64,000 nt of DNA, taken from Isoetes taiwanensis. Lineage: Eukaryota; Streptophyta; Lycopodiopsida; Isoetales; Isoetaceae. The DNA lies in the NCBI GenBank assembly GCA_021234155.1, contig JAJEKV010000027.1, forward strand, positions 4,896,623-4,960,622, read 5' to 3'. The notes under the pieces are model-generated. The model saw only the letters and a list, made by a program, of their open reading frames with translations, did no database searches and was not told where the DNA came from. The position numbers and the translations under genes were made by a program. The number at the start of each line of letters is the position of its first letter. The first letter of the stretch is position 1. This document shows, in pieces, positions 32,189 through 44,938 of this stretch.

Positions 32189-33514
32189 ATGGGAAGGCAG
32201 CCCTGTTGCGATAAGGTGGGCTTGAAAAAGGGGCCCTGGACTGCAGAAGAGGATCGGAAATTGATCAATTTTATCACCCGCCATGGCCACGGATGCTGGA
32301 GAGCTGTGCCAAAACTTGCAGGTAATTGAAAATTTTTGGCCAAATTTGACGTTTTGGGCGATTAGAAACCGGACTAGACAGTTTTTTTCTTCTTTGCATG
32401 CTTGTAAATCCATCCATGCAGGTCTTCTTCGATGCGGAAAAAGCTGTCGGCTTAGATGGACGAATTATTTGAGGCCGGATCTAAAGAGAGGCCTTCTTAG
32501 CGAATCGGAAGAGCAGCTGATTATTGATTTGCATGCAATTATTGGCAACAGGTTTGTTGGATCGATCTGCAAACTGATTTCTTAGCAGTTTTTAGCCTAA
32601 TGTTTGAGAAATTTGAGCCGATTCATAGCCAATTCTTAGTGGGTTATGTCGAATTTCTATACAGATGGTCCCGCATTGCAGCTCAATTGCCAGGCCGAAC
32701 TGATAACGAGATCAAAAATTACTGGAACACAAGGATCAAGAAGAAGCTCCGGCAAATGGGCATTGATCCAAATACCCACAAACCGATCGGATCAGTTAAT
32801 GGGGACAATTCCGATCTCCAAATTCATCACAGCAACAGCCTCGCCGCTGCAGCAACCGAAGAGTCCGAGGCAAAAAACCCTTGTTGGGCACCTTTAAATT
32901 CAAAATCTGATCTACCAAAGACGGGTTTTGAATTGAGTGGGGGCAAAATTATGTTTCCGGGCCAACAATCAGAAGCAGTGGATTCAAATTCAATTTTGGG
33001 GCGACAGATTACTACAACAAGCTCTTCGTCCAGGATATCAGGCAGCCCAAATTCGAAATCGCCCACAAGCGTAATTCCTCCGGAAATCGAAGAAGATTCA
33101 TCGGATTCGTTTCCTTGCTTAAGAATTGGGGAAAGCTGCGGCAGAAACGGGCACGCATGGCAGGATTTGAGCGGCCCAATCCACGAATTGCTGATGAGCT
33201 GCTGCACAGGGGATCAGGGGCAATTTCAGGCATCGGAAAATCTGGCACAATTCGTTAAGCAGGAGCCAATTCTGTGGGATTTTGTGGACCAGGGCTCTTG
33301 CATGAATAACTACTTTTTGGATCCGGCGCCGGAATTCCTGCAGTGGGAAGAAATGGAGATGGAGGGCTCCATCGGATCGTCCAGCTATGGCGGATCCGGC
33401 AATCTGCTGCAAATGCCTGAATCCAGCGACTATTCTGTTTCTGTTTGGGCGGATCAAGAGGCCGATGCGTGCCATGAGCTCCAAAAATTGGCAGCCATTT
33501 TGGATGAAATTTGA
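32189..33514 (+). CDS. R2R3-MYB transcription factor (MYB20/42/43/85-like), three exons
   Basis: Exons 32189-32321, 32422-32551 and 32665-33514 give 370 residues. Both introns are GT-AG and sit at the conserved plant positions (phase 1 after codon 44, then phase 2), and exon 2 is the usual 130 bases. The N-terminus [20 protein letters not shown] is typical of R2R3-MYBs. R2 has its three spaced Trp (GPWT, CWRA, LRWTNYL), and R3 has [20 protein letters not shown] with WNTRIKKKL. The stretch up to [11 protein letters not shown] resembles the subgroup of AtMYB20, 42, 43 and 85, known for control of lignin and secondary wall genes. The C-terminal 240 residues are Ser-rich and acidic, ending LAAILDEI, consistent with an activation domain. 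The start is the first ATG and gives the canonical N-terminus. No stops or frameshifts, so it is probably functional. The exact orthologue is uncertain. Confidence 0.93.
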
Positions 33515-34908
33515 AATCTGACAACTGGCAATTTTGTTTTTGAAATTTTATTTGCTCTTGACCATTGTAAGGGTTGAAAAAGCTGCCAGATCCTTTTCTT
33601 TGTCACACAAAAGAGGTGTAGCTTGGATTCCCAGCACTCCCTTTCTGTCTGCTTGTTTTTTTTTTTTTTCCCATTCCAATGGAGTGGTTGTTTGCCTAGC
33701 TTCTAGCTTACATAGCTTTGTAAAGAAGAAACAATTTTTTGAAGAAATCATGGTTCTTATATATTCCCACCCTGAAAGTTCACAGTTCACCACTTATAGT
33801 TGAATTGGTATATTTTCATGTTCAATTCAAGTAACTCGATGAGTCGTATCATGTTCTATTTTCATGTTCATTTCAAGTAAATTGATGAATCAGATCGTTT
33901 TCTAGCACCAAATTGGCTTATTCTTCACTTTGATCCAAGACCTAGACTAGTCAGAGATGGCTACAGATCATGGCTACACTGATTAGGCAGACATGTCTAT
34001 CCCTTTGCACCTTTAGAATTCACATGCTTAATTCACATGCCCTTTTTTCCTCATTTGATCCCATGATCAAAGACTAGTTAGACCGTGCTTTCTGCCCCAT
34101 GTGCTTGATTCACATGCCTTTTTTATGATCAAAGACTATAAGACCATAACTTATGATCTTACCTTTGTGAAATAGCCCTTATCTATCCCTTTCTTGTGAC
34201 CAAATGGACATGGTGTGACATTCATTTAAGACGGGCATTGCTTGTCTTGAGTGTGATTGATTAGATGTCCTCATTCTTGTGATGTTGTTCTAGTTCAAGA
34301 GCACCCTTTTTGCCTTTACTTTGATACCTTCATCCTCAAGAAAAATATGTGACTTAAGTTTTCCCCTAAGTTTCTCTTCTTCTTTTTCGGCTTTATTCTT
34401 CTATGTATGATGACACTCCTTTCCCTAGGTAACCCTTGGAACCATCATTCAAAATAACTGCTTTAGCGTTATTTTATCAATGCTTCTCAACCTAGAAATT
34501 GCTATTTTATCAATGCTTCTAAAACTAGAAAGCCTGACCCATAGAATCTTGCCCTACCTTAAATGAATTGGCATACATTTGTCTTGATAATCTTAAAATA
34601 TTTGGCATGAAAAGTGTTGAGGGCAATAATCTAAAGCATGTGCATTATTCACATGTGCAATGGCCCAAAGAACTTCGCAAGCAAATCTCATTATACCTTT
34701 GACTCATTGACGTGGGTTGCCAATTTTGGTCAATGCCACAATTTTAAACGGGGTTGTGACTTGCTAATGGTGGGCCTTAAAATGCCATTTCATATTGTTT
34801 ATCAGCCGACTTAGAGGAAACTTGTTCACCTAACGTACATCTTGAGCATATATTAAGGTCATAGCAATATTATGATGGTTTGAAGTTTCACGTTCCAGTA
34901 ACCATTGT
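33515..34908. other. MYB 3' flank, then intergenic with small duplications
   Basis: Small imperfect duplications occur near 33810-33890 (TATTTTCATGTTCA then TTCAAGTAA), 34025-34140 (TTCACATGCC, GATCAAAGACTA) and 34470-34535 (ATTTTATCAATGCTTCT). No gene recognised. Confidence 0.5.
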
Positions 34909-36474
34909 TGTGACGGCCCCAGCTCATATACGATGCCCCGATCGTATACAAACTGGAGATCATCCCTCAAACCAGCATTTGCTCGCTGACATGAGGCCGT
35001 CCACCTAACATCGGGCCCTTGATGGTGGCCAAGAGCCCGACGGGGAAGAATGGACGTGTCATTCATCCCGTCTCCCTCGGGATCGTCCTAGCTGCGGAAG
35101 CATAAACAAACATGAGCACATGACAACAACAATAACATACCCACCTCGAAGGGTGGTCCACCATATCACAGAGCTGCAACAACACATCAGTAACATCAAC
35201 ATAACATGGGGAGATCCTACCCAGGCTCAGACTCATGGGGAAAGACTGACGGCTTGGGTCTCCGGATAACAATGCATGTAATTCATGGCAAATGGATTTG
35301 GGGCATAGGAACATGGCCGTTGGGTAGTCCACTCCATCCGCCCCTCCCATTGCATACTTTGCGATAGGTCGGGTGTATTGGAGCCCCGGCCGTAGCCCCG
35401 CCGGGTGAATAGCCGGAGGGGCTCTTTGCATTGGGTTGCATCTCCCCGCCCCGATGAGGCGGGGAGGGGATCACTCCCCTCCGGAAGGTTCATGCCAATC
35501 ACAAAGCAGCCGAGAGAGCCACCGCTGTGATATCTGACTTGAACCCCTAGAAGATGACGCATCACCCAAGAGGTGTCGAGCCCATACCCTGCCCTCACGC
35601 AGTGCCAGGGTATTAGGCCTGGCTCACAACGTTCCCCGGCCGTTGCTACGCACCAGAGGGATCAACCGTGATTAGACAAGACCTCCCTTGTCAGCCGGTC
35701 TAGCTCCGCCACCCACAGCCAGGCGGGCTCTTATGCACAAGCCGCATTAATTAGGAATTAATGGGCTAAAACTAGGATCATCCATCTACTTGGGCTCTGG
35801 GTCTCTACCCCCCTTCCCAATACACAAGAGTGGCGCATAGAATGTCAAAACATCAACACAACAGAACTGAAATAATAGAATACATCTACTCTAATCTACC
35901 TAATCATACATGGTTAGGTTCCTTTGTTAGTGTTTATCATTCTTAGGCTGTAGGGGTCACCTATAGCTAAGAATGGATACTAATCCGATGGAATGAGGGC
36001 TGAAAACTCGGATCTAACTATCGGATCAACCACTAACCCGCTTCTTGGCTGGCTCCCACTCCTCTGAAAGCGTCCATGCTGCTGGATTTCGAGATCGGCG
36101 GGTCTTGGATCGAGCTGCAACCTAGGAATTCCGATTCCTCTGCTACTCTTCAGGCGAAATGGCGTCCAATGCTGCTCCAATCCGACCTATAGGGGCTGGA
36201 AACCGAAAGGGTTTCCCTTTTAGGGTTTATGCCCCTTTATCCCCATGAATTTTAGGGCTGGGCCCTTTTGGTCAATGGGCTATTGCCACATGGCAAAAGA
36301 TATTATATTCACATGTGGCCTTAACATGTGCAATATAATGGTTCACAAGGTCGTACCCTAGGGTACTACCCTTTACGATCGCCGTGTACATGTCGTCTGA
36401 GTCGACATGTACTAGTGGCGACGTCGATTATAATATACGTTATTTATACCGTATGTTATCTTTGGAACGCCACA
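34909..36474 (-). repeat. LTR 2 of the same gypsy-like family (3' LTR, about 1.57 kb)
   Basis: Starts TGTGACG and ends GCCACA. It shares with LTR 1 and LTR 3 the blocks CCACTCCATCCGCCCCTCC, GAAGGGTGGTCCACC, GCACAAGCCGCAT and GTCTCTACCCCCCTTCCCAA. A polypurine tract adjoins its high-coordinate end, so this is a 3' LTR of a minus-strand element. The minus ORFs of 122 and 121 codons inside it show no domain. Confidence 0.85.
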
Positions 36475-36487
36475 TTCTCCCCACCTT
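36475..36487 (-). other. Polypurine tract of the LTR 2 element
   Basis: The minus strand reads AAGGTGGGGAGAA directly before the LTR start TGTGGCG, the plus-strand primer position of Ty3/gypsy elements. A second TTCTCCCCACCTT lies at 36516-36528. Confidence 0.75.
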
Positions 36488-37540
36488 AAAATGATGTCCG
36501 TCCGCAAAGATCGGTGGTTCTCCCCACCTTGGGATCTTCCTGTCCTGCAACCAACTTGATGCATGCAATTATTATTATTATAGTTACATAATTATTAGAA
36601 TTACTCTAAGGTAATGTTTAAGACATTACTGTATTATTTCATTATCCAATTAACTTATCGCTTCATAACTTAATCAACGCAAGGTAATTACTAAGCTTAC
36701 TTAATACAACATTTAAGTTTATCAAAGTTTATCAAGTTCATACAAAATTTACACTTCCAAGGTACTGTTCATCCCTTGCAACACGTTATAACAAAATTTG
36801 TGTTGCAAGTCTTTGCACCTTAAAATCCTGCATTAATTTTACAATATCTATAATTACATACTTACTATCTCACACAAAATTTAAGCGATTAGTTTAAATG
36901 GTAGAAATCACAACTATTCTAGAACTCTTGCTGCGAGAAGATATCTTCGTACTTCCTCCACCAACTGTTGCATGTCGGCTAGCATCCGTTAACGTCTTTA
37001 AGTAAACATGACAGTCTTGGACGCCTGCACGATCCTGCTGGACTTCCCTTAATGCATGCGATTAACATACTTACTCTAAGGTAATATTTATGAATTAACA
37101 TTATCATAGTATCGGATACCTTACTTTCGATCGTACAATTATATTTACTCTAGCTTTGCAATATTTAACAACTTCTAGGTCGCGATTATTTAAACAATAA
37201 CCCTGATTTAGACCTATTGTTACATAGACAAGGTTTTAATTATCATACACAAGAATTAGATGTGCTTCTTATTCTCTTCCTTGGGTCCTGCATTACCCTT
37301 GGAAGTATATCCCTAAGATGCACTTTAAGTATATCTGAATTCTATTTTCTATTTATATTTATAAGGACCCGAGGTTATATAGCTATCCTTGGAAGGAATT
37401 GCATCCTTGCAAAGGATTAATTAACATGCTACCTCACATTACCGTTGTTATTTAACTTATTTCCCTGTGATACATATATGTACAACAAATTCTATGTGGT
37501 TATTAGGATCTATATTTAACTTGTCAATAAGACACATTAA
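36488..37540. other. Decayed interior or flank between LTR 2 and LINE C
   Basis: AT-rich sequence with repeats of CTCTAAGGTAAT. Expected gypsy pol motifs were not found, so the interior of this element has been lost or is unrecognisable. Confidence 0.45.
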
Positions 37541-37811
37541 AGCTTATGCCCCAGGCCAGATCTAAGGGGCTTGTCAGGGTAGGGTTCTTAGGATCTGCTT
37601 TTTCTGAGATTCTTGGGTACGGCCTGTCAATTCTTGGGCTTCTTCTCGGACTTCTTCTCGGGGGAAGGAAGAAGCCATCATTGGCAGTTATTTCCCTTTC
37701 TGGAGGGAAAAGTGAAGGGGAAAGACCCGTTGTCTTCTGATAACGGCTGCTCTTTCTGCTTCCTCCAGCTCAGCGAACTCATCTGTGTTCGGCAAATCTC
37801 CTGATAAGAGT

Positions 37812-39689
37812 ATGAAGACCAAGGCGGGATCCTCAGCAAAGCAAAGCAGCAAAGAAGATGACGAATGGACTCAGATTTTTTGGCTGGAAGATAGGAAAGA
37901 TAAAGCTTGGGGGATTCTGAAGGAACTATATACTGGTTTATAGATTATAAGAGACCAGCAGAAAGCAGCAGCCTTCTGTATGGGAGTGCACGAGGAAGTC
38001 GGGATTCTGGCATGCAGAGAAAAGATGGACACTACTGATAAGGACTATTTGGACGGAAGGGCCAACGACAGAGACTGGGTGTGGAATATTTTTGGATTTG
38101 TGCAGGAATTGGATAATATCCTTTACAAGCTCATAACAGTTAAACAAGGGCACACAGAGACGGACTGCTGCAGCCTTAAAAATAGTATATTCAGGGCGTT
38201 CATGGACGAGCTGATAGCAAAAGTCAAGAACCTTATTATTCAGTGGGATGGGCTAAGAGACAATTCCAATGCGAGTATCAGACTCATTAAAAGGTGGGAG
38301 GAGGCCGAGGATCACGTCATCGAGAGGCATAGAAAAACCTTCAGGTCAGGTCTTGCTCTGAATGAACCACTGGAAGGGATTTCAATATCTCTAGAGGTTT
38401 ATCAGCTGAGGGGTAAGAAATCAGCTAAAGCTTACAAAATCAAAGATTCCAATGAATTCTTTAATCCGGAGGAGGTAAATTCTTGTGATTGCGGCAATTG
38501 TGAGGAGGTCAAGCTCTCCGCGCTGAATATCTCAAAGACAAAGATGGGAGAGAACAAAATAAGCAACTCCATCCCGGTGATCGGCAAGAATGACAAGGCA
38601 AAAGGTCTTTTTTCTCCACCCTCTTATAAAAATGTTCTTATGAATGATAAACCCTCTGCTTCCCAACCGACTAACCCAGGAAGTCAGAAGATAGTCAGTG
38701 GGGAATTTATAGATTTATTTGGAGTTTCGGATTTTTCTGCTACTGACATGTTTTCCAGGAATGCTATTCTTATACACTTCCCGCGGAATTGCCCAAATCA
38801 GGGGGAAGTCAAGAATTGGATCACCAAATCCTAGCATATCCCAATTCTTTCTATTCTCAAGCTGGATAAGAAGACCTTTCAGATTGTTTGCAGAGATGAG
38901 ATCTGTGTCAAACAAATTCTAAGGAGAAAACTAGATTTTATTAGCAATGCCCCTTTCGGGAACGGTAGATGAGATTCAAACCTCAACATGGTTGTCTTTC
39001 CCTAACCTCCCTCCGGCGTTTTGGACGCGATCCCATTTAACAACGCTTTCTGAATCTTTGGGGGAGGTTATTGAAGTTAATATACCCCAAACAAATTTCC
39101 CCTCGGTTTGCATAGCCAAGAGGATCAACTCCGACTGGAAGGAAAAGATCAATATCAGAGTTAAAGCTGATGAATTCTTGGATCTCAGTATCAGCTATTC
39201 CAAATGGCCAGTTCCTGAGTCTTTGTCGGCCTCAAATCAAAAACACCAGAGATAGGTATGGCTACCAAAAGCTACAAACAAGGAGGAAAAGGAGAAGGAC
39301 AGGGATTCCGGGGGCTCAGCTAAGCATATTAAACAGGCTCATACCAATCAGATTACCCCACTCACATAGAGAATTATGATAATCCCTCAAAGGTGGAGAT
39401 CCAAGATGATATGGTTGTCCTTATTAAGAACATCAATCTGTCTATCAGGATAGACATGGGGGATTTCATTTTCACTATACCTAAGGATCCAGGCTCCAAT
39501 CAACAAGGGGATGATGTAGATACCCAGCAGAGAATTGAAGATCTTCTAGACATGGAGGATAGTGGCTGGAATTTGGTAGACAGAAAGAAAGGTAGAGGTA
39601 AAAAGAAACTTTATTTTGGCCCAAGCAGATCAAGTCCAAGGAAGCAGACCATCCAAGCGGGGATGGCTATAGGTAAGTTCAAGTATTAA
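37812..39689 (+). pseudogene. LINE C ORF1 (nucleic-acid-binding protein), decayed
   Basis: Starts MKTKAGSSAKQSSKEDDEW and continues in one frame to 38834 with a single TAG near 37941. After a TAG and one frameshift (near 38940) it reads STWLSFPNLPPAFWTRSHL and LSESLGEVIEVN, which fits the DUF4283-type RNA-binding domain of plant LINE ORF1 proteins. It then shifts frame again and ends with basic Lys/Arg stretches (DRKKGRGKKK) at 39689. A Cys cluster CDCGNCEE lies near 38490. Its stop codon overlaps the ORF2 start (TAATG). At least four lesions make it inactive. Confidence 0.65.
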
Positions 39690-41368
39690 TGGATAGAGAA
39701 ATCAGCTGTGTCACCTGGAACCTCCAGGGGATCAATAGTAACATTAAAAGGGATAGACTGAAGGTTTGCCTCTCCTCCCTCAACCTTGACTTTCTGTTCT
39801 TACAGTTTTGGTGATGTTTTGGTGGATTCAAGTAGCCAAAGCAATTAAGAAATGGCTTAAAGAATGGGGCAAAGAGGTTCATCACAACAAGCTCTCCTCC
39901 CTTCAGAACTTGAGGGATAGGCTTCCCAATGCCCCTGAGGGGGAGAAGAATAATATTAGAGCAGAAATTGAAAGAGAAGAAATAAAGATAGCTGAAGGAT
40001 AGAAGCTCAAAGCTAAGATAAAGGAAATTAAGGATGATGAAAGAAGCAGCTCCAAATTCTTCTTTGCTAAAGCTAAGGGTAGAATTAAGAAGAATCATTT
40101 TTTTGAAATAAGAGTTGGGGATGAAGACATCTCAGATGAGGACCAGATCAAATTAGCTGCTGCTGACCATTTCAAGAGAATTATGGGCATCAATCAGGAC
40201 AATCCCCAAGCCATTATGGACGGATTCATTGTGAGGAGCTTTTTTAGATTGCAAAAGATATGGATAAATGAAAAAGTCCGGGCCCTGACGGGCTCCCGGT
40301 TGAATTTTTTTATCAAAGTTTGGCCTATTCTCGGGGATTGCTTCACCAATCTGGCTAATGAGTTCAGGGTTATGAAATGTTTGGATGCGAGAATTAACAC
40401 CAGCCTTATCACGCTAATTCCTAAGACTGATATGCATGTTACTCTCTCGGATTACAGGCCTCTCGCTAACCAATGTCATATACAAGCTTATCTCGGGTAC
40501 CATTGCCAAAAGGCTTAAGAGTGTGTTAGAAAGAATTGTCAGCTACCTCTCAAGCAGCTTATTTGAAAGACATGTTTATCCTAGACAATGTGGTTACAGC
40601 AGTGCTAGGGCTGAATTGGGCTAAAGACTCTAATCAAGATATAGCCCTCATAAAGCTCGACATTACCAAGGCCTTCGACACGGTCAGTTGGGATTTTCTT
40701 TTCAAGTGTTGCAGTGCCCTGGGCTTCTCTAATGAGGTAATTCTCCTTTTTAGAGCAATTCTTTCAAACTCCAGATCCTCAATTTTAATTAATGGAGAAT
40801 GTGGTCCCTTCTTCCCCCTGCAAAGGGGGGTCAAGCAGGGTTGCCCACTGGCTCCTTTCCTCTTTCTTATTATAATGGATGCCCTTCACAGCAAATTGGA
40901 AGAGGCCAAAAGGACTAATGTGATCCAAGGTCTTACCCTCCCAGATAATGGGGAAATAGATCAAATCTTGAATGGACATTTTGCAGATGACACGTTTCTT
41001 TTAGTCTCCATGGATAACAGGTCCCTTACTAATACTCAAATAATTCTGGAGGAATTTGGAGCTGCCTCGGGCTGTAAGATCAATCCCATTAAATCCAAAG
41101 TTGTGGCCAGAGATCAGATAAAAGGAGAGCAAACAGCTGCTCTCTTAGGCTGTAGGTACATCCTCCCCACCAGTTCTTCTAAAATCTTAGGAATTCCCCT
41201 AGCTCTGAGAGGAAGTCCCTTCTGATATTTGGTCAGATATTATTGAGAAATTCCAGAAAAAGGTAGACAGCTTAAATTCCAAATATATATCCAAGCAGGG
41301 CAGGGCTATTATTGCTAATTTTGTTATTTCCTCTTCCCATGTCTATCAATCTTCTGTAATCTTAGCTC

Positions 41369-42178
41369 TTGGTCAACATAGACGATGCTCGTCTCCCAAA
41401 ACTAGCTTATATCATGGCAATGGGGCCACAACGCCTCAAGGCATGCTGGAGGGAAAAGAGAGCTCAATGGATGGCTAGATGGAATGTGCAGGAGCACAGG
41501 TGCATACATGTGCAAACAGAGGCAGATCGCCATAGCTTGAGGCAATATCTTGACGCTTGCTTCATCAGCAAGCTTTGGGATGCCAGCGCCCTTGAACAGG
41601 TCAAGACAGCACACTACCAGCGCCACATAAATCCCACATTGGAACGAGGCCCACAATGCTACCTGCGCACCCACTTGCCCATGAAAAGACGCAGACTCAT
41701 TGCCTCCATTCGCATTGGGGGCACATCATCTTCGAATTGAGACAGTGATGGATTGGTGAGCCACGTCGGGGCGAGCTCACAATGCCGCCAAATGGGAGTC
41801 ATTGAGGATGAATCTCATACCCTTCAAAGTTGCCCAGCATATGATCAAATCCGGACGCGCCCGCTACATGTGACATTGAGCACGGCATCCGTACGGATGC
41901 TAGGATCATACCTTCAGGAGGTCATGGACATGCGAGATCAGCTATGTCCTCGGGCACGCACTTGACATGTACATACACATTTATTTCATGATGATGTATA
42001 CTTGTACAGTTTGACAGCATTCTTATTACTGCCACGGTTTTTCCCTCGAAAACCCTTCGGGGCGGGGGTTTTTTAACCCGGACAGTAATAAGTTTGCTGC
42101 GCTCCTTCTGGGTCCCATAGGCCGATTGGTCTCAGTGGACGATAAAAAAACTATTCTATTCTATTCTATTCTATTCTG
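41369..42178 (+). mobile_element. 5'-truncated 3' piece of a non-L1 LINE with (ATTCT)n tail, inserted in LINE C
   Basis: It carries the C-terminal part of ORF2 (LPKLAYIMAMGPQRLKACW, RQYLDACFISKLWDAS, LERGPQCYLRTHLP, ESHTLQSCPAYDQIR), which matches 51960-52480. The tail holds a structured hairpin, GGGTCCCATAGGCCGATTGG, GGACGATAAAAAA and ATTCT repeats. This non-poly(A), pentamer-repeat tail sets it apart from the L1-type LINEs. The clade (RTE/CR1-like by RT style in the longer copy) is not resolved. Confidence 0.8.
42023..42091 (+). other. Structured hairpin motif, instance 2 (in LINE tail)
   Basis: Nine-base perfect outer stem TTATTACTG / CAGTAATAA around the core GGTTTTTCCCTCGAAAA, then GGCGGGGG and TTTTTTAACCCGG. 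Confidence 0.85.
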
Positions 42179-42829
42179 AAGAAAGTGTCGTCCAAGCTCC
42201 AAAGCATTATTGGCAGATTTATTTCATATGGTCAGAATAAGAGATGTTGGACCCCGGTTGCCATGGAGGAATGCTGCAAAAGCAAGAACCTAGGGGGGCT
42301 GGGGGTCATTAATATTGAGAAGTAGGGGGTGGCTTTAGCAGCCAAATACTTCTACAAGGCAGCTTATAATAGAATCAACCATTCAGTCTCCATAATTATC
42401 AGGCATTATTTGGGCAAATGTCTCTTTTATGGATGGAGGAAGCTAAATTTAGACCTACCCCTCTATCTATTTCCCCTTTACGGTTCCTAATTCCATCCCT
42501 GGCCTAATTAAGAAATGGATTAGAGCTTGGTATATAGTTAAAGGGATGTTCACTTGGAAGGAAGGGCTCTCTATGGATCAGTCAATCTTTTGGAACCCGG
42601 CTCTCCTCACCAATGATCCGTCCCTTTGTTTAGCATGCCACTTCCCGGAGCAGACTAGGATTTGGGGCAGTAAGGGTCTTCTTTATATCAGGGACATGTT
42701 TGATGACCATGGTATTATTCCCTTTCGGAATTCGGTATTGACAGGAGAAGGGGAAAATACTGAGATACTTTGCAACAATATATGCACGATGCTTTCCCAG
42801 AATAGGTGGACAGATGAGGACCTCAATTG

Positions 42830-43538
42830 TGATGATTTTTATTGTACTTCAAGCCTTAACTTTCATTGATAAGTACTAGATCAATTTTACTCCATTCAGT
42901 ATTTAAGCTATAGACACTTCACAATTGTATTCTAAGAAGAAGATTGTCACAACAAATTCAAGTCTATAGCCACCTTAGAAATTCACCATTCAACTTCAAT
43001 TTATTCTAAGGTCATTAAACCCAATATCTTCCAATGGCCATTAAACCAAATGGTCAATAAACCATTGAATATAATTCGAACCAGCACTGTAGCAACGGGA
43101 TTGACTTAGTTACTGTAGCTTCTCTGACCGGATCCAGATTTCAACCTATTCGTTCGATTACGGCATCGTTCCCCCTGTGTATTTATTTGATCAGCTTCCC
43201 ATTGTGATATATATGCAACCTCCGACGGTTATGGGGGCAGATCCGGCAGTTATGGGCTAGATAAACTTGCCTTCCAGAGTTTTCTGTTCACAGACATATA
43301 TCCCACAGGCTTGACAAAGAAAAACAGCTTTTCGACCATTGAACCTTTAACATTCAATATTGCATTTTCCTTTTAGGTTAAACAACCTTCACCTGTTCCA
43401 ACATCACTATAATTCTAATAACTACAAGGGGAGCCAAGATGTGGTCACTCATCCCCTTGTATTATAGTCACCCTGCTACCTGTAGAATTTTATTTACTGA
43501 TCAACTCAACTGCAAACCTTAACTAATACAATTCTGCT
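42830..43538 (-). repeat. Copia 3' LTR
   Basis: Starts TGATGATTTTTATTG. It differs from the other LTR at about ten positions by eye over 707 bases, including one 2-base gap. The last eight bases (ATTCTGCT) are shared by both copies but lie beyond a possible CA end at 43530, so the exact terminus is uncertain. Confidence 0.9.
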
Positions 43539-44938
43539 TGTTGACTTAAGACAAGTATTTTCTGATCCCTGTTTCTGTATACATCAATCCCAAGAAATCT
43601 TTTTAACTCACCAAGATCAGTCATCTGGAATATTTTCTTTAGAATTTCCTTACAATGGTTTAATACTCTATTGCTTTTAGCCACCATAATATTGTCATCA
43701 ACATACAAGGCAATGATACACCATTCATCTTCCAAATTAAATCTATATAGATTCCCATCACCATTAAGTTTTTTGAAACCTTGTTCTAACAAATATCCAT
43801 CCATGCATTTGTACCATTCTCTAGGAGATTGTTTGGGACCATACACTGCTCTATTTAGTTTCCAAACTTTCCCCTTTTCTTCGTCAAAGCCAGCTGCAGG
43901 TTTCAGATAAATTTCTTCTTCCAATCTGGCATTTAAAAATGTTGTGCTCACATCCATGTGGTGTATTTCAAAATTACATGCATTAGCAATGGCCAAAAGC
44001 ATCCTTAAACTGTTTATCTTGACTAATGGTGAAAAAGTTTCATCAAAGTCTTCACCCTTTTTCTGTGTAAACCCCTGTGCAACAAGCCTGGCTTTAAATT
44101 TCTTTGTTTTTCCATCTACTCCAGGTTTTATTCGATATATCCATTTAAACCCCTGTGCAACAAGCCTGGCTTTAAATTTCTTTGTTTTTCCATCTACTCC
44201 AGGTTTTATTCGATATATCCATTTATTTCCAACTATATTTTTGTTCAAGGGCATATCTACTACAGTGTAAGTATATGTTCTTTTAAAAGCCTTCATTTCT
44301 TCTTCCATTGCATGTTTCCAGTGTTTTGCATTGATGCCACTTATGGCTTCACTATAACTTTGGGGTACTTTATCAGATTCAAGCACTAGTATGTCAAATA
44401 CTGTATGAATCTCACCTTCAATTGGCTTAAATCTTTTGCTTTTTCCAACCTCAGTTCTGCCATGCAGTTCCACATCATGTTTAGCTTCATCTGCTAATAT
44501 TTGAGCTTCTGTCATTTTTGCTTTCCTTTTGGGTTTGTCTGGCTTAGTAACTTCTTCCTCTTCCATTTCAATGCTTTGATTCATCCTAGGTTCAATTTCT
44601 GGCTCTGGAGCTATTTCAGACTCATTATCAGAGTCACTCATATCCATTTGATCTTTAATTCTCTCCTCCTTCTCATTTAGATTTTGTTTTATTTCTATCA
44701 ACTCTTCTTCTTTTTTGCATTCAGACACATCTTCTGAATTTATCTTAGGAATCTTCCTATAGAATTCCTTCTCATTGAAAACAACATCTCTACTAATTAT
44801 GATTTTTCTTCTTGCAGGATCATATAATCTGAATGCCTTAGAATTTGAGTCATACCCTACAAGATATGCTATGTAGGCTCTATCATCCAATTTTTTTCTT
44901 AATTCTTCTGGAACATGCACAAAACATAACACACCCAT
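43523..44938 (-). pseudogene. Copia reverse transcriptase, truncated, with internal 78 bp duplication
   Basis: It holds the RVT_2 landmarks NKWIYRIKPGVDGK, KARLVAQGFTQKKGEDFDET, FSPLVKINSLRMLLAIA, HHMDVSTTFLNA, AVYGPKQSPREWY and the catalytic IALYVDDNIMV near 43690, then LGELKRFLGIDV. It stops at 43523, a few codons into the LTR. About 250 residues with RNase H that normally follow are absent. The 26-residue stretch from KWIYRIKPG to LVAQGF is present twice in tandem. The frame is offset by one shift from the integrase ORF. Confidence 0.9.
44069..44224. repeat. 78 bp in-frame tandem duplication in the Copia RT
   Basis: 44069-44146 and 44147-44224 are identical by eye, from AAACCCCTGTGCAACAAGCC to CGATATATCCATTT. 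Confidence 0.95.

Noticed and set aside
35063-35598. Minus ORFs of 122 and 121 codons in LTR 2
   Set aside because: GC-rich LTR sequence with Pro/Arg-rich translation and no domain. The other LTRs do not keep the frames.
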